Source: Rhodoferax sp.
GTDB taxonomy: Bacteria > Pseudomonadota > Gammaproteobacteria > Burkholderiales > Burkholderiaceae_C
Direction: 5' to 3'
NCBI GenBank assembly: GCA_024236015.1
Contig: JACKLK010000008.1
Span: forward strand, 1 to 64,000
DNA: 64,000 bases
Below are positions 35,287 to 44,131 of this stretch, in pieces. The notes below the pieces were generated by a model. The model made no database searches and was not told the DNA's origin. It saw only the letters and a list, made by a program, of their open reading frames with translations. How positions within the stretch are numbered: the stretch's first letter is position 1; the number at the start of each line of letters is the position of its first letter. The translations under genes were made by a program, and so were the position numbers.

Positions 35287-37155
35287 GTGTCCGCTTCCAA
35301 ATCCTCTCTTGCAGCCCTGACGCTCGGCGCCATCGGCGTGGTCTACGGCGACATCGGCACCAGCGTGCTGTATGCGATGAAGGAGGTGTTCAACTCCGGA
35401 CACGTGCCGTTCACGGTCGAGAACATCTACGGCATTTTGTCGATCTTCTTCTGGACGCTGACCACCATCGTGTCGGTCAAATACGTCGTCCTCGTGCTGC
35501 GGGCCGACAACAACGGCGAAGGCGGGCTGGTCGCGATGCTGGCGCTGGCCTCTCAGGCGGTCAAGGGCAGCCCGCGGCTGCGGCGCGTGCTGCTGACGGT
35601 CGGCATCTTCGGCACGGCGCTGTTCTATGGCGACGGCGTGATCACGCCGGCGATCTCGGTGTTGTCGGCGGTCGAAGGCCTCGAGGTGTTGTCACCCGAG
35701 TTCAAGACCTATGTCGTGCCGCTGACGCTGCTGATCCTGTTCGTGTTGTTCGCGGTGCAAAAACGCGGGACCGGCGGCATCGGCGCGTTCTTCGGCCCGA
35801 TCACGCTGGCCTGGTTCGGCGTGATCGCCTTCCTGGGCGTCATCCATATCGCGCATGACCCGCAGATCCTGCGCGCGATCAGTCCGCACTATGCGCTGCG
35901 ATTCGTGCTGGACAACCCGCTGGTGAGTTTCATCATCCTGGGCGCCGTGGTGTTGTGTGTCACCGGTGCCGAGGCCTTGTATGCGGACCTCGGCCATTTC
36001 GGCAAGCGGCCGATCCGGCTGGCGTGGTTCTCGGTGGTGATGCCGGCGCTGACGCTCAACTATTTCGGCCAGGGCGCGTTGCTGCTGCGCAACCCCGAGG
36101 CGGTGCAGAACCCGTTCTACCTGATGGCGCCCGGCTGGGCCCTGATTCCGCTCGTGGTGCTGGCGACGATGGCCACCGTGATCGCGTCGCAGGCCTTGAT
36201 CACCGGGGCCTTCAGCGTCACCAAGCAGGTGATACAGCTGGGTTACCTGCCGCGGCTGGACATCCAGCACACCAGCGTGCGCGACACCGGCCAGATCTAC
36301 ATGCCGCTGGTGAACTGGGGGCTGTTCGCGGTCATCGTGCTGGCCGTGGTGCTGTTCCGTTCGTCGAGCAACCTGGCGTCCGCCTACGGGGTCGCGGTCT
36401 GCACCGACATGCTGATCACGACCATCCTGACGTTCTACGTGATTCGCTACAAGTGGAACTACCCGCTGGCGCTGTGCCTGGCCGCCACCGGCGTGTTTTT
36501 CTTCGTCGACTTCGCGTTCTTCGCCTCCAACCTGATGAAGCTGCTCGAAGGCGGCTGGTTCCCGCTGCTGATCGGCGGCCTCATCTTCACGCTGATGATC
36601 ACCTGGAAGGAAGGCCGGCACCTGCTCAACGAGGCCTTGCGCGCCGATGCGATCGACCTCAAGAGTTTTCTCGAAGCGGTGTTCGTCGAACCGCCGGCCC
36701 GTGTGCCCGGCACCGCGGTGTTCCTGACCGCCGACACCGGCACCGTACCCAACGCCATGCTGCACAACCTCAAGCACAACAAGGTGCTGCACGAGAACAA
36801 CCTGTTCGTCACGGTGCGCACGCACGAGTTGCCGTGGATCGGCATGGACCGGCGCATCGAGATCGAGTCGCTGGGCCACCACTGCTGGCAGGTGCTGGTC
36901 CACTACGGCTTCAAGAATGATCCCGACCTGCCCAAGGCCTTGCAGATGATCCGCGGCCGCGGCTGCGACCTGGAGCCGATGACGACGAGTTATTTCCTCT
37001 CGCGCGACACCGTCGTGCCCACCATCGGCAGCGGCATGGCGCAGTGGCGCGAGAAACTGTTTGCGCAGATGCACCGCAATGCGGGCGCGGCCGCCGACTT
37101 CCTGCGGCTGCCGAACAATGCGGTGGTCGAGCTGGGCTCGAAGATCGAGATCTGA
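35287..37155 (+). CDS. kup: Kup-type potassium uptake protein
   Basis: A 622-residue K+/H+ symporter, the same length as E. coli Kup. The GTG at 35287 (VSASKSSLAALTLG) is chosen: it puts a short head before TM1 (LGAIGVVYGDIGTSVLYA, the family signature), while the open frame above it lacks a TM. Twelve hydrophobic segments occupy roughly residues 10-440. A cytoplasmic C-terminal domain of about 180 residues follows (RVPGTAVFLTADTGTVP, MTTSYFLSRDTVVP). A CACAAT hexamer at 35229-35234 is a possible -10. It is 155 bp after gshA. The BLUF gene is convergent, 7 bp beyond its end. Confidence 0.95.
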   Translation: MSASKSSLAALTLGAIGVVYGDIGTSVLYAMKEVFNSGHVPFTVENIYGILSIFFWTLTTIVSVKYVVLVLRADNNGEGGLVAMLALASQAVKGSPRLRRVLLTVGIFGTALFYGDGVITPAISVLSAVEGLEVLSPEFKTYVVPLTLLILFVLFAVQKRGTGGIGAFFGPITLAWFGVIAFLGVIHIAHDPQILRAISPHYALRFVLDNPLVSFIILGAVVLCVTGAEALYADLGHFGKRPIRLAWFSVVMPALTLNYFGQGALLLRNPEAVQNPFYLMAPGWALIPLVVLATMATVIASQALITGAFSVTKQVIQLGYLPRLDIQHTSVRDTGQIYMPLVNWGLFAVIVLAVVLFRSSSNLASAYGVAVCTDMLITTILTFYVIRYKWNYPLALCLAATGVFFFVDFAFFASNLMKLLEGGWFPLLIGGLIFTLMITWKEGRHLLNEALRADAIDLKSFLEAVFVEPPARVPGTAVFLTADTGTVPNAMLHNLKHNKVLHENNLFVTVRTHELPWIGMDRRIEIESLGHHCWQVLVHYGFKNDPDLPKALQMIRGRGCDLEPMTTSYFLSRDTVVPTIGSGMAQWREKLFAQMHRNAGAAADFLRLPNNAVVELGSKIEI

Positions 37156-37162
37156 GCGGCGG

Positions 37163-37588
37163 CTACGGCACGCCCATCGACGCTTCCCAGAACCCGGTCA
37201 ACAGCGCCAGGCCTTCGCAGGGCGCCGGGTTGTCGACACGTGTCGTCCACAGCGACGGGTCGTGCAGCGCAAGCCAGCGCGCTTCATCGTCGACCCAGGT
37301 ACAGCCCATGCGCCAGTCGCCGAACCGCCGGCCGTCGACCGCATCGCAGGACAATTCGTAGATCGAATGGTGCAACGAACTCGAGCGGATACGCGCCATC
37401 ACCGCGGCGCAGGCCTTGGGCGTTCCCTCGAGGTACTGGAAGAAGGCCAGGCCGTTGAACAGCAGGATGCCGGTCAGGTCGACACCGGCATTGAAATGCC
37501 GTGCGTCGGCCAGCAGATACCGCAGATCGGCGTCGACGATGGGGCGAGACGCGGTGCTCGTGTAGGCGATGTATTGAAGCTCGGGCAT
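37163..37588 (-). CDS. BLUF-domain blue-light photoreceptor
   Basis: A 141-residue protein consisting almost only of a BLUF domain, which binds FAD and senses blue light by rearranging a hydrogen-bond network. The conserved Tyr is in LQYIAYTSTA near residue 8, Asn/Asp in HFNAGVDLTGILLFNG, Gln in FFQYLEG near 49, and RRFGDWRMG supplies the Trp/Met. The last ~45 residues form the capping helices. The ATG at 37588 is the start that places Tyr8 correctly; the frame runs on upstream as antisense to benE. No output domain is fused, so it acts through a partner (as PixD and YcgF-like stand-alone BLUFs do). The neighbours on both sides are transporters on the other strand; the partner is unknown. Confidence 0.93.
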   Translation of the reverse strand: MPELQYIAYTSTASRPIVDADLRYLLADARHFNAGVDLTGILLFNGLAFFQYLEGTPKACAAVMARIRSSSLHHSIYELSCDAVDGRRFGDWRMGCTWVDDEARWLALHDPSLWTTRVDNPAPCEGLALLTGFWEASMGVP

Positions 37589-37681
37589 CGGCGGCGGCAG
37601 GCGTGTCGGGAAACGATTGATGATAAGGCCCGCTGCGGCGGGCGTCATCGGCGGCCGATCGGCGCCACGGCACAATGCGGC

Positions 37682-38872
37682 ATGCGTTTTTTCCGCGACC
37701 TCAGCCTGTCTGCGTTCACCGCGGGTTTCGTCGCCGTGCTGGTGGGTTTCACCAGTTCGGTGGCGATCGTGTTCCAGGCCGCGCTGGCGTTCGGCGCCAC
37801 GCCGGCCCAGATCACGTCGTGGATGTGGGCCCTGGGCCTGGGCACGGGTCTGTGCACCCTGGTGCCGTCGCTGCTCTGGCGCCAGCCGGTGATGGTGGCC
37901 TGGTCGACCCCGGGCGCCGCGGTGCTGGCCACGGCCGGCGCGGCGGGCGCCTACACCATGCACGATGCGGTCGGCGCCTTCATCGTGTCTGCGGCCTTGA
38001 TCACGCTGTTCGGGGTCACCGGCTGGTTCGAGCGCGTGATGCGCCGCATACCGATGGCCATCGCCTCGGCATTGCTGGCCGGTGTGTTGACCCGTTTCGG
38101 CCTGCAGGCCTTCATGGCGGCGCAAGACGCGCCGGCCCTGGTGTTGCTGATGCTGGCCAGCTACCTGCTCGGGCGCCGTCTCGCCCCGCGTTATGCGGTG
38201 GTGCTGACCTTGCTGGCCGGCGTGGCCTTGGTCGCGGCGCGGGGCCAGCTGGCCGCAGCCGACATCAGCGCCGGCATCGCCGTGCCGGCGTTCGTGCTGC
38301 CGCATTTCAGCTGGGCCGGCGCGATCAGCCTGGCCGTGCCGCTGTTCATCGTCACGATGGCCTCGCAGAACCTGCCCGGCGTGGCGGCGATCCAGGCGGC
38401 CGGTTATGGCGGGCCCGGCGGCATTCCGGTGTCGCGGGTGATCTCGATCACCGGTATCGGCACGCTGGTGCTGGCGCCGTTCGGCGCATTCGCCATGAAC
38501 CTCAGTGCGATCACCGCGGCGATCTGCATGGGACGCGAGGCGCACGAGGACCCGGCCCGGCGGTATACGGCCGCCGTGAGCTGCGGTGCGTTGTACGTGC
38601 TGATCGGCATCTTCGGCGCCACCGTGACCGGCGTATTGACCGCTTTCCCGAAGGAACTGGTGGCGGCGATCGCGGGCCTGGCCTTGCTGGGCACGATCGG
38701 CAGTTCGCTGGCGGGTGCGCTGCAGGACGAGCGCAACCGCGAGGCGGCGCTGATCACCTTCCTGGTCACGCTCAGCGGTGTCACGCTGATCGGCATCGGC
38801 TCGGCATTCTGGGGCGTGGTGGCCGGCGCCCTGGCGATGCTGCTGCAGGACTTCCGCCGGCGCCCGGCCTGA
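37682..38872 (+). CDS. BenE-family benzoate/H+ symporter-like transporter
   Basis: A 396-residue inner-membrane carrier with about 12 hydrophobic segments. It has the BenE features FTAGFVAVLVGFTSSVAIVFQ at TM1, LPSLLWRQPVMVAWSTPGAAVL, the PHFSWAGAISLAVPLFIVTMASQNLPG stretch and the conserved ANLSAI-like FAMNLSAITAAI. The name is by family; benzoate itself is not proven and no benzoate genes lie near. There is no RBS. A CACAAT hexamer (37671-37676) stands only 5 bases before the ATG, so a transcript starting there would be leaderless. Divergent from the BLUF gene; gshB follows 142 bp downstream. Confidence 0.9.
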   Translation: MRFFRDLSLSAFTAGFVAVLVGFTSSVAIVFQAALAFGATPAQITSWMWALGLGTGLCTLVPSLLWRQPVMVAWSTPGAAVLATAGAAGAYTMHDAVGAFIVSAALITLFGVTGWFERVMRRIPMAIASALLAGVLTRFGLQAFMAAQDAPALVLLMLASYLLGRRLAPRYAVVLTLLAGVALVAARGQLAAADISAGIAVPAFVLPHFSWAGAISLAVPLFIVTMASQNLPGVAAIQAAGYGGPGGIPVSRVISITGIGTLVLAPFGAFAMNLSAITAAICMGREAHEDPARRYTAAVSCGALYVLIGIFGATVTGVLTAFPKELVAAIAGLALLGTIGSSLAGALQDERNREAALITFLVTLSGVTLIGIGSAFWGVVAGALAMLLQDFRRRPA

Positions 38873-39014
38873 GGCCTTGTCCCTGGGCCCGCCGCGGGCA
38901 AGCGCGCGTGGCGCCCGGGGTCTTGTCGAGCCGGCACAATAGCGGGCTTGCCGCAGCCGTGCGCCACGCGGGCGCCTGCTGTGTATTCCACTGCTTCCTG
39001 CCGCCGTCCATCCC

Positions 39015-39977
39015 ATGCATATCCTGTTTGTCGCCGACCCCCTCGAGTCCTTCAAGATCTACAAGGACACCAGCTTCGCGATGATGCGCGAACTGCAAAA
39101 GCGCGGCCACAGCCTGTCGGCCTGCGAGGTCACCGACATCGCCTGGCGCCAGGGCCAGCCGGTGTGTGCCGGCGTGCGCGACATCGTGCTCACCGGCGAT
39201 CCGCAGCACTGGTTCGATGCCGGCGCCACCGGGCTGGACCGGCGCCATGCCGCGCTGCGGGACTTCGACGCCATCGTCATGCGCAAGGACCCGCCGTTCG
39301 ACACCGAGTTCTTCTATGCCACGCACATGCTCGAGCAGGCCGAACGCGAGGGCGCGCGGGTGTTCAACAAGCCGCGGGCGCTGCGCGATCATCCCGAGAA
39401 ACTCGCGATCCTGGAGTTCGCGCAGTTCATCGGCCCGACGCTGGTCACGCGCAATGCGCAGGACGTGCGCCGCTTCCATGCCGAACACCGCGACGTCATC
39501 CTCAAGCCGCTCGACGGCATGGGCGGCACCGGCATCTTCCGGGTGCGCGAGGACGGCATGAACCTGGGCGCCATCATCGAGACGCTCAACCGTGATGGCG
39601 CGCAGTCGCTGATGGTGCAGAAATACCTGCCCGAGATCGTGCAGGGCGACAAGCGGGTGTTGCTGATCGGCGGCAAGCCGGTGCCGTTCTCGCTGGCGCG
39701 TATTCCCCAGGGCAGCGAGGTGCGCGGCAACCTGGCGGTGGGCGGCAAGGGCGTGGCCCAGCCGCTGTCGAAACGCGACCGCGAGATCGGCGAGGCGCTC
39801 GGACCGGTGCTGGCCGCGCGCGGGCTGCTGCTGGTGGGCGTGGACGTGATCGGCGACTACGTGACCGAGATCAACGTCACCAGCCCGACCTGTTTCCAGG
39901 AGATCCACGACCAGGCCGGCTTCGACGTGCCGGCGATGTTCGTCGATGCGCTGGAGGCGGCGCTGGCCGCAGCCTGA
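39015..39977 (+). CDS. gshB: Glutathione synthetase
   Basis: The second step of glutathione synthesis, an ATP-grasp ligase that adds glycine to gamma-glutamylcysteine. The 320 residues match the family length: MHILFVADPLESFKIYKDTS, then MRKDPPFDTEFFYATHMLE, the ATP-grasp strand VILKPLDGMGGTGIF, MVQKYLPEI, RVLLIGGKPVPFSLARIP, and INVTSPTCFQEI at the C-terminus. All canonical Arg and Lys residues of the active site appear present. The ATG has no clear RBS. A CACAAT box at 38935-38940 could start a 65-70 nt leader. Unlike many Betaproteobacteria it is not followed by ptsI/ptsH here. Confidence 0.97.
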   Translation: MHILFVADPLESFKIYKDTSFAMMRELQKRGHSLSACEVTDIAWRQGQPVCAGVRDIVLTGDPQHWFDAGATGLDRRHAALRDFDAIVMRKDPPFDTEFFYATHMLEQAEREGARVFNKPRALRDHPEKLAILEFAQFIGPTLVTRNAQDVRRFHAEHRDVILKPLDGMGGTGIFRVREDGMNLGAIIETLNRDGAQSLMVQKYLPEIVQGDKRVLLIGGKPVPFSLARIPQGSEVRGNLAVGGKGVAQPLSKRDREIGEALGPVLAARGLLLVGVDVIGDYVTEINVTSPTCFQEIHDQAGFDVPAMFVDALEAALAAA

Positions 39978-39995
39978 CGCGCGGGCGGCGGCGGC

Positions 39996-40811
39996 TCAGC
40001 AGCCGCCCACCACCCGCGGCACGGTCGCGCTGGGTTGCGGGCAACCCTGCACGAAGGTGATGAACTGGCCCGGCTCGAGTGCGGTCCAGGCCTCGTTCGT
40101 CGTCAGCGGCTCGGTCACGACGATGGCCAGGCGGTCCTCCGGGCCGTTGTGCTCGGACAGGTCCATCTTGATGTCGTCGTCGCGCAGATGCACCTCGGTG
40201 AACGGATGCTGGCGCACCAGATAATGCAGCTTGGTGCTGGCATGGGCCCACAAGGCCTGCCCGTTGCTGAGCAGGAAGTTGAAGGTGCCGTGGGCGGCGA
40301 TCTGCGGCACCAGCTCCTGCAGCGTCAGGCTCAGTTCGGCCACGCTGGGGACGCCGGCATGCGACTTGACGATCTCCTGCATCAGCCAGCAAAAGGCCAG
40401 TTCGCTGTCGGTGTCGCCGACCGGGCGGAAATTGCCGTGCAGTGTGGGCGCATAGTTCTTGAGGTCGCCGTTGTGGGCGAACACCCAGTAGCGGCCCCAC
40501 AACTCGCGCACGAACGGGTGGGCGTTCTCCAGCGTGATGGAACCCATGGTGGCCTTGCGCACGTGGGCGATCACGTTGTGGCTCTTGATCGGGAAACTGC
40601 GCAGCATGTGCGCCAGCGGCGAGGTGGCGGCGCTTTCCTTGTCGACGAAGTGCCGGATGCCGCGCCCCGGCTTCTCGCCTTCGCTCTCGAAGAAGGCGAT
40701 GCCCCAGCCATCGGCATGGTGGTCGGTGGCGCCTCCACGGCGTGCGAACCCGGTGAAACTGAGGGTCAGGCTGGCGGGAAGCCGGCTGTTCATTCCCAAT
40801 AACTGGCACAT
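39996..40811 (-). CDS. Class II glutamine amidotransferase-like protein (YafJ family)
   Basis: A 271-residue Ntn-type hydrolase with the catalytic Cys2 right after Met (MCQLLGMN), which fixes the start at 40811; the frame is open upstream without support. Conserved parts: GGATDHHADGWGIAF, HVRKATMGSITLENAHPF, and FAHNGDLKNY. It resembles GATase_4/YafJ and Egt-type EgtC-like proteins. The glutamine-hydrolysing site seems intact, but no synthase domain is present. It may deaminate glutamine or act as a gamma-glutamyl hydrolase like EgtC/DUG3. The nearby gshB and gshA make a glutathione-related role plausible but unproven. Confidence 0.9.
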   Translation of the reverse strand: MCQLLGMNSRLPASLTLSFTGFARRGGATDHHADGWGIAFFESEGEKPGRGIRHFVDKESAATSPLAHMLRSFPIKSHNVIAHVRKATMGSITLENAHPFVRELWGRYWVFAHNGDLKNYAPTLHGNFRPVGDTDSELAFCWLMQEIVKSHAGVPSVAELSLTLQELVPQIAAHGTFNFLLSNGQALWAHASTKLHYLVRQHPFTEVHLRDDDIKMDLSEHNGPEDRLAIVVTEPLTTNEAWTALEPGQFITFVQGCPQPSATVPRVVGGC

Positions 40812-40899
40812 GGCGGATCCGAGTGAGGGGCGTTGGGGCGAACACTCGCCCGGCGCGGCCTGCTGACAGTTTAGCGGCGCGGGCCGGGGCGTCGCGGAA

Positions 40900-42393
40900 C
40901 TATTGCCCGGATTGTTGTTGCGCCGCCGCATCCGGCGGCGCCCGCAGTTGCCAGGCCGCCAGCATGGCCAGTGCGCACAAGGCGGTCAGCATCAGGAACG
41001 ACTCGTTGAATGCGGCCAGCCGGGCCGGGCTGCTGGCCACGGTCGACAAATCGTCGCCATGGGCGGCCAGGCGCCATTCCAGCACGATGCCGCACAGGCT
41101 GACGCCGGCCGACCCGCCGAGCATGCGCATGAAGTTGATCGCGCTGGCGCCCTGCGCGATCAGGTCCGGGCGCAGCCCGCGCATCGCGCCCAGGTTCAGC
41201 GAGGGCAGGATGAAACCCAGCCCGATGCGGCCCAGCACGGTGAATGCGACCACGTACCAGATCGGCGTGCCCAGCGTCACCACCAGGATCAGCGCGAACG
41301 ACAGCGCCAGCAAGCCCAGGCCCAGGCTGACCATGATATGGGTCGACACCTTGTCCGCCAGCCGGCCGGTCAGCCCGATCGTCATCGCCAGCACCAGGCC
41401 CGATGGCAGCAGGATGCCGCCCACGAAGGACGCCGACAGCTGCAGGCCCAGTTGCAGGTAGACCGGCAGCAGGTAGGTCGAGCCGAACAAGGCCATGCCG
41501 TAGATGAAGGCGACGACGCTGCCCATGGCAAAGCGGGGGTCCGCGAACAAGGCCTGGTTCATCAGCGGCGAGCCCTGTTCGCCGCGTGCCATGGCCTGGC
41601 TCAAGGTGCGCTGGCGTTGGATGAAACAGGCGATGACGACGACGGCCGCGGCGAACAGCGTGAATGTCGTGGCCCCCGCGCCCTGGTGCAGTTGAACCAG
41701 GGCGTTGAGCAGGCACATCGTGCCGGCGCCGGCCATCAGCAGGCTCGGCCAGTCCATCGTGGCCGCGCCGCTGCTGGCGGTCACGCCGCCTGGCGCCGAG
41801 GTCGGCACGAAACGCGCCGACATCCACAGCGACACCAGGCAGAACGGCACGACCATGAAGAAGATCGAGCGCCAGCCGAACCAGTCGACCAGCACGCCGC
41901 CCAGGCTCGGACCCAGTGCCGGCGCCAGCACCACGCCGGTGCCGAAGATGCCCATGGCACGCCCCTGCTCGTGCGAGCCGAACGCGCGCATGATGACGAT
42001 GGCCGGGATCGGCTGCACCACGCCGGCGGCCAGCCCCTCGGCGACACGGGCGGCCAGCACCAGTTCGAAGTTGTTGGCGAAGCCGCCGGCCACGCCGCCG
42101 AGCAGCAGCAGCCACATGGTTCCGGCATAGGTGCGGCGGTAGCCGAAACGCCCCAGCAGCCAGGGCGTGGTCAGCATGGACACGGTCATCGCCATCATGA
42201 AGCCGGAGGCCACCCACTGCGCCCGTTCCTGGCCGATCGTGAAATGGGCGCTCAGGTCGGGCACGGCGACGTTGATGATGGTCGAGGACATGATGGCCGC
42301 GACCGAGCCGGTCATGACGGCCAGCAGCAACAGCCAGCGATAACGCGCGCCGTAACGCTCGCGCAGCTCGGGCAGGGTGCTGGCGCGACTCAT
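40900..42393 (-). CDS. MFS multidrug exporter, DHA2 (EmrB/QacA) type
   Basis: A 497-residue exporter with 14 predicted TM segments. The TM1 opening is LLLAVMTGSVAAIMSSTIINVAVPDL, the signature of the EmrB/QacA family, followed by TIGQERAQWVASGFMMA and WLLGRFGYRR (motif A). The TM5 region GPSLGGVLVDWFGWRSIF is the antiporter motif C. No EmrA-like membrane fusion protein is adjacent. It starts at 42393; the tautomerase gene ends 93 bp upstream on the same strand. The substrate is unknown. Confidence 0.93.
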   Translation of the reverse strand: MSRASTLPELRERYGARYRWLLLLAVMTGSVAAIMSSTIINVAVPDLSAHFTIGQERAQWVASGFMMAMTVSMLTTPWLLGRFGYRRTYAGTMWLLLLGGVAGGFANNFELVLAARVAEGLAAGVVQPIPAIVIMRAFGSHEQGRAMGIFGTGVVLAPALGPSLGGVLVDWFGWRSIFFMVVPFCLVSLWMSARFVPTSAPGGVTASSGAATMDWPSLLMAGAGTMCLLNALVQLHQGAGATTFTLFAAAVVVIACFIQRQRTLSQAMARGEQGSPLMNQALFADPRFAMGSVVAFIYGMALFGSTYLLPVYLQLGLQLSASFVGGILLPSGLVLAMTIGLTGRLADKVSTHIMVSLGLGLLALSFALILVVTLGTPIWYVVAFTVLGRIGLGFILPSLNLGAMRGLRPDLIAQGASAINFMRMLGGSAGVSLCGIVLEWRLAAHGDDLSTVASSPARLAAFNESFLMLTALCALAMLAAWQLRAPPDAAAQQQSGQ

Positions 42394-42486
42394 GACGGCA
42401 AGCTCGGCAGGCGTGCCGGTCCGGGCACGGTGCGACGCGGGCGCGCGCGGGCGGGATCCGGGGCGCGGCGCTCCGCGCGCATCGGA

Positions 42487-42678
42487 TCAGCTACGCGGTT
42501 CAGACCACAACTTCCCGCCGGTGGCCCAGTTCTCGCGCTTGACGTCGGTGATCAGGATGTCGACCGACTCGGGCGAGCCGCCCAGCACCTCGACCGTGAT
42601 GCGGGTGATCTCCTGCACCAGCTTCTTCTTCTGCTCGACGGTACGGCCTTCCATCATCTCGATGTGGTAGGTGGGCAT
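42487..42678 (-). CDS. 4-oxalocrotonate tautomerase family protein
   Basis: A 63-residue protein; removal of Met exposes Pro1 (MPTYHIEMMEGRTVEQKKKL), the catalytic base of this superfamily. The length, the MMEGRTVEQKKKL beta-alpha pattern and the VDILITDVKRENWATGG end fit a 4-OT subunit, which assembles into hexamers. RBS AAGGAG precedes the chosen ATG, so an upstream ATG in frame (42726) is rejected. It lies between two same-strand MFS genes, with 78 bp and 93 bp gaps. No other aromatic meta-cleavage genes are around, so the substrate could be a different enol acid. Confidence 0.92.
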   Translation of the reverse strand: MPTYHIEMMEGRTVEQKKKLVQEITRITVEVLGGSPESVDILITDVKRENWATGGKLWSEPRS

Positions 42679-42756
42679 GGGATCGGACTCCTTGTGGTTG
42701 GACGGGTGGACATGGGGCCGGCGCACGGGCGCGCCAGTGCCGGGACGGTTCGGTGT

Positions 42757-43947
42757 TCAGGCGGCTCCGGCCACTTGCGTGGGGGCCGCGGGTTCCTGCG
42801 GCAGCCAGCTCACGATGAAGGCCGAGCAGCAGGCGATCACCGCCATCGCCATCAGCAGGCTGTCGAAGCCGGCGGACTTCACCGTCGGCCCCAGCGAATA
42901 TACCGCCAGCGACGCGACGCCGAACGACACGGCCAGTCGCATGCCGGACACCCGCGAGCGGTAGGCATCGTCGACGTACCGCACCACCATCGCGTCGGTG
43001 AACGGGATCGCGCCGAAGATGGTGACCATGAAGCCGACCTGCAGCCAGAACAGCCACCAGCCCTGGGCCTGGGCCGCGAGCAGGAACATCGGGATCTGCA
43101 GCAGCACGATCGCCAGGTACAGGCGCTTGATCGCGAAGCGGTCGATCAGCCGGCCCATGATCACCTGCGAGAACGCAGCCATCGCGTAGACGGCGGACAG
43201 CATGATGCCCAGCTGCGCCGGATCCTCGACGATGCCGGTGAAGCGTTCGCGCAGCAGCTGCCCGTTGCCGTTGGTCGTGAAGTTGAACAGCAGGCTGCTG
43301 GTGATGGCGGCGAAGGTCATGACCATGAACATGCGCGCCATCTGCGCCTTGTCCAGGCCGATGCGGGCGCGCGTCGTGCGCCGCGCCGGCGACTCGGTCT
43401 CCGGCGGCGCCAGGCGCCAGAACAACCAGCCGCAGGCCAGCGACAACAGGCCGGGAAACACGAACGCCGCGCGCCAGCCGACATACTTGACCATGAAGCC
43501 GGTCAGGATGGCGGCAAACGCGATGCCCATGTTGCCGGCCAGCCCGTTGATGCCGATCGTCAGCCCCGGCTTGTGTGCATGCTGCAGCAGCATCGGAATA
43601 CCCACCGGATGGTAGATGGCCGAGAACAGGCCCAGCACCGACAACGCGATCGCCATCTGCCAGGCGTTCTGCGCCAGCGCACACAACAGCGCCGACACGC
43701 CCATGCCGAAGAAGAACACCAGCATCATCGAGCGCCGGCCCCACAGGTCGCCGAGCCGCCCGGCCGGCACCGAGCCCAGGCCGAACATCAGGAAGGCGCC
43801 GGCGCTGTAGGGCATCAGGTCTTCCCAGTGCGCGAAACCGAAGTCGACCGCCACGCTGGCCACGGCGGTGGCGAAGATCAGCAGGAACATGTGGTCCAGC
43901 GCGTGGCCCAGGTTGAGCAGGAGCGAGGTCGCGCGTTGGAGCTGCAT
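42757..43947 (-). CDS. MFS transporter (fosmidomycin-resistance/FSR-like)
   Basis: A 396-residue, 12-TM transporter. It starts with SLLLNLGHALDHMFLLIFATAVASVA, the LGH.LDH pattern seen in FSR-type and several betaproteobacterial carriers, and has PAGRLGDLWGRRSMML as motif A. The start at 43947 puts a short head before TM1; an in-frame open region extends to 44250 without TM support. The next gene on the strand is the tautomerase (78 bp). The MATE gene is divergent across a 184-bp gap. The substrate is unknown; an enol acid linked to the tautomerase is possible. Confidence 0.88.
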   Translation of the reverse strand: MQLQRATSLLLNLGHALDHMFLLIFATAVASVAVDFGFAHWEDLMPYSAGAFLMFGLGSVPAGRLGDLWGRRSMMLVFFFGMGVSALLCALAQNAWQMAIALSVLGLFSAIYHPVGIPMLLQHAHKPGLTIGINGLAGNMGIAFAAILTGFMVKYVGWRAAFVFPGLLSLACGWLFWRLAPPETESPARRTTRARIGLDKAQMARMFMVMTFAAITSSLLFNFTTNGNGQLLRERFTGIVEDPAQLGIMLSAVYAMAAFSQVIMGRLIDRFAIKRLYLAIVLLQIPMFLLAAQAQGWWLFWLQVGFMVTIFGAIPFTDAMVVRYVDDAYRSRVSGMRLAVSFGVASLAVYSLGPTVKSAGFDSLLMAMAVIACCSAFIVSWLPQEPAAPTQVAGAA

Positions 43948-44131
43948 GGGGATGGCGGGTCGGGGGAGGATGCGGCATTCTCGCGCAAGGCGCCGCAACG
44001 CGTGCAGCCAGGCCATCGTGTCGGTGCCACGGACCACGGTCCGATCGGGACGCCGCAGGACAACACATGCACCACGCCGGTGCGGCGACAATGCCGGCTC
44101 CCCCCAATCCCGTCCGACGAATTCCCGAACC

